The notes below the pieces were generated by a model. The model was not told the origin of the DNA. It saw only the letters and a program-made list of their open reading frames with translations, and did not search any database. A stretch of DNA of 8,300 bases from contig BNTV01000163.1 in NCBI GenBank assembly GCA_025996865.1, positions 1-8,300 of the forward strand, written 5' to 3'. The position numbers and the translations under genes are program-made. Positions 8,101-8,300 of the stretch are shown piece by piece; the stretch's first letter is position 1, and every line of letters begins with the position of its first letter. Source of the DNA: Bacteroidia bacterium (lineage in GTDB: Bacteria > Bacteroidota > Bacteroidia > Bacteroidales > Azobacteroidaceae).

Positions 8101-8300
8101 AACATTCTGTTGATGGAAAGATTTTTGAAAAATATTTCATTTTGTCAGGTGCAGGCAATTCTGATATTCCGTCAAGCATTGACGAGTGTAAAGGTTTCCA
8201 GACTACTATATTGTTGAAAAACAATAAAAAAGAACTTATTGAAATTGAAAGTGTTTCAAAACGCGGTCAAGATTTATTGATAAAATGCCCCAAAGGAATA
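5184..8300 (+). CDS. sacsin-like GHKL/Hsp90-type ATPase, candidate defence protein (3' end beyond window)
   Basis: 1039 codons are open with no stop before the right edge. The N-terminus holds an Hsp90/sacsin-type ATP site: ELLQNAED (57-64, with catalytic-type E57 and metal-binding N61), FSHNSKRLF (81-89, where relatives usually have HNG), and IGKYGIGFKSVY (116-127), the glycine-rich lid box. The middle, about 200-860, is unassigned, with a segment at about 767-786 (KWLLNKDGNFVAPNEITISE) that resembles a recurrent element in large bacterial sacsin-like ATPases. A strongly charged, probable coiled coil spans about 868-935. No signal peptide or membrane segment is visible, so it is likely cytoplasmic. 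A C-terminal effector such as a DUF3883-type nuclease-like domain is common in such proteins but would lie outside. The start is uncertain: ATG 5184 is followed by 43 residues before the conserved block, ATG 5277 is shorter, and the frame is open back to ATG 4926 inside the Fic remnant. Composition is far more AT-rich than its neighbours. A role in phage defence is inferred from family context, not shown. Confidence 0.8.
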   Translation, partial: MATKEEQNRTNDSEIAKLKEIAKDHKRQKELMVKNGDNSHKMLGEGNYTDSQHFMFELLQNAEDEIADKVSFELLEDKLIFSHNSKRLFNLEDIVAISTYGLGNSNERKKEKENAIGKYGIGFKSVYAITDEPRIQSGKFDVSILQEFIPNINNENFCIDDTIITLPLKSGDLYNLLSEKFKNINGDEIIFLNNITELKIIIDNETVIYKKTEKDNILTIKKNDEIIGKYLYLSKEVNVKNKNLTVKIVFGINDGKIISLQKPLYVFFPTKDETNLSFALHAPFKLATHTREHIDKDDPNNKILLEELANLFADSLVLLRDNGYIDVDFYNDIFPFKNDKKTNSIYALFYEKCLAKLQSSELLLPTNDDAFANVKDSMLIRSQDLVKLMSKKQLQSLFNRTSWVSANITADKTKELYDFLHSTLSTPAIDLNYFLSRLKLNENFLEEQSDEWLIDFYKVFCDVKPNTETKENEIAGIISEKDIKELPIIRTREEKQVLPKNVFLPVENTNYPTVKDLFIKDQIVFQFLQKLNIRKPNWSDIIREEILPLIDNGKFETETYFPIIFGYYNSEECSTEGKKLDLINILKKYSFIQYETQGEKGLGKASEIYYKSDNLQKYFETKPDTKFVDLDIHYDFIKREDRFIDDKDKLKEFLSKLEVSEFPRILPRKIENKSQFEQLELLQETEYLLCKQDEINDKYVDGCKEIIGFIVEKNDIDKSKNLWCVLCKIHCNSLLKIHLNYFENNRQRYYRKGYFNSSESLRLRTSKWLLNKDGNFVAPNEITISELAEVYDVTSFETESLISFLKFVQNIPEEEKIRQVTNGYTADYIARLIEEDQKRNAPRTSYDTGGYFSNYGRENNYENNTTNQKLENYIENLDKATITENKIAILKENIIDAKDKELTEEELQEEIAKRVKAEQDIIKERKSLVEKLKTNKYSYEWFKSYLELLLTYGEKQSTDKKHTKSLSFQKIKEHSVDGKIFEKYFILSGAGNSDIPSSIDECKGFQTTILLKNNKKELIEIESVSKRGQDLLIKCPKGI

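Noticed and set aside
1..8300. CRISPR array, tRNA, rRNA or insertion-sequence ends
   Set aside because: No regularly spaced repeats, cloverleaf-like segments or terminal inverted repeats flanking a transposase were seen.

Overview
The window looks like a chromosomal segment of a Bacteroidetes bacterium, probably order Bacteroidales. Three things point there: several -7 elements fit the Bacteroidetes consensus TAnnTTTG (one with a TTTG exactly 19 bases upstream), start codons lack good Shine-Dalgarno sequences, and the window carries a receiver/PEP-synthase-like protein that I know as a conserved Bacteroidetes family. Genus cannot be told from this sequence.

Layout. Positions 1-59 hold the first codons of an unidentified minus-strand gene with a good promoter at 74-104. 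Positions 179-1513 (minus) encode a complete hexameric-type glutamate dehydrogenase, most like the NAD-type clostridial enzymes around the coenzyme site. An 87-base divergent intergenic region carries two -7 elements facing each other only 7 bases apart. Positions 1601-4579 (plus) encode a 992-residue protein with two receiver-like domains followed by a PEP/pyruvate-binding (PPDK_N) ATP-grasp region. It lacks the phosphohistidine and TIM-barrel domains needed for full PEP synthase chemistry.

From about 4640 the window becomes accessory in character. A RhuM/Fic-type gene is present only as a remnant (4640-5144): one in-frame gap removes the helix-turn-helix region, and a second, out-of-frame gap removes the centre. 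The Fic tail (motif HSFSDGNKR) then runs in frame and without a stop into a very AT-rich gene that continues past the right edge. That gene (5184 to beyond 8300, 1039 codons visible) has an N-terminal GHKL/Hsp90-type ATP-binding fold of the sacsin-like kind (E57..N61 and the G-rich box at 117-125), a long unassigned middle, and a charged coiled coil. Sacsin-like ATPases of this size are often met in bacterial defence regions, so this is a candidate defence or stress gene at the edge of an island. The window does not reach any partner genes.

How the genes relate. Glutamate dehydrogenase links carbon and nitrogen metabolism, and the divergent PEP-synthase-like protein may be a signalling or regulatory relative of the PEP/pyruvate node; their overlapping promoters suggest competing expression. 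The right-hand part appears to be a later acquisition inserted at, or fused to, the RhuM/Fic remnant.
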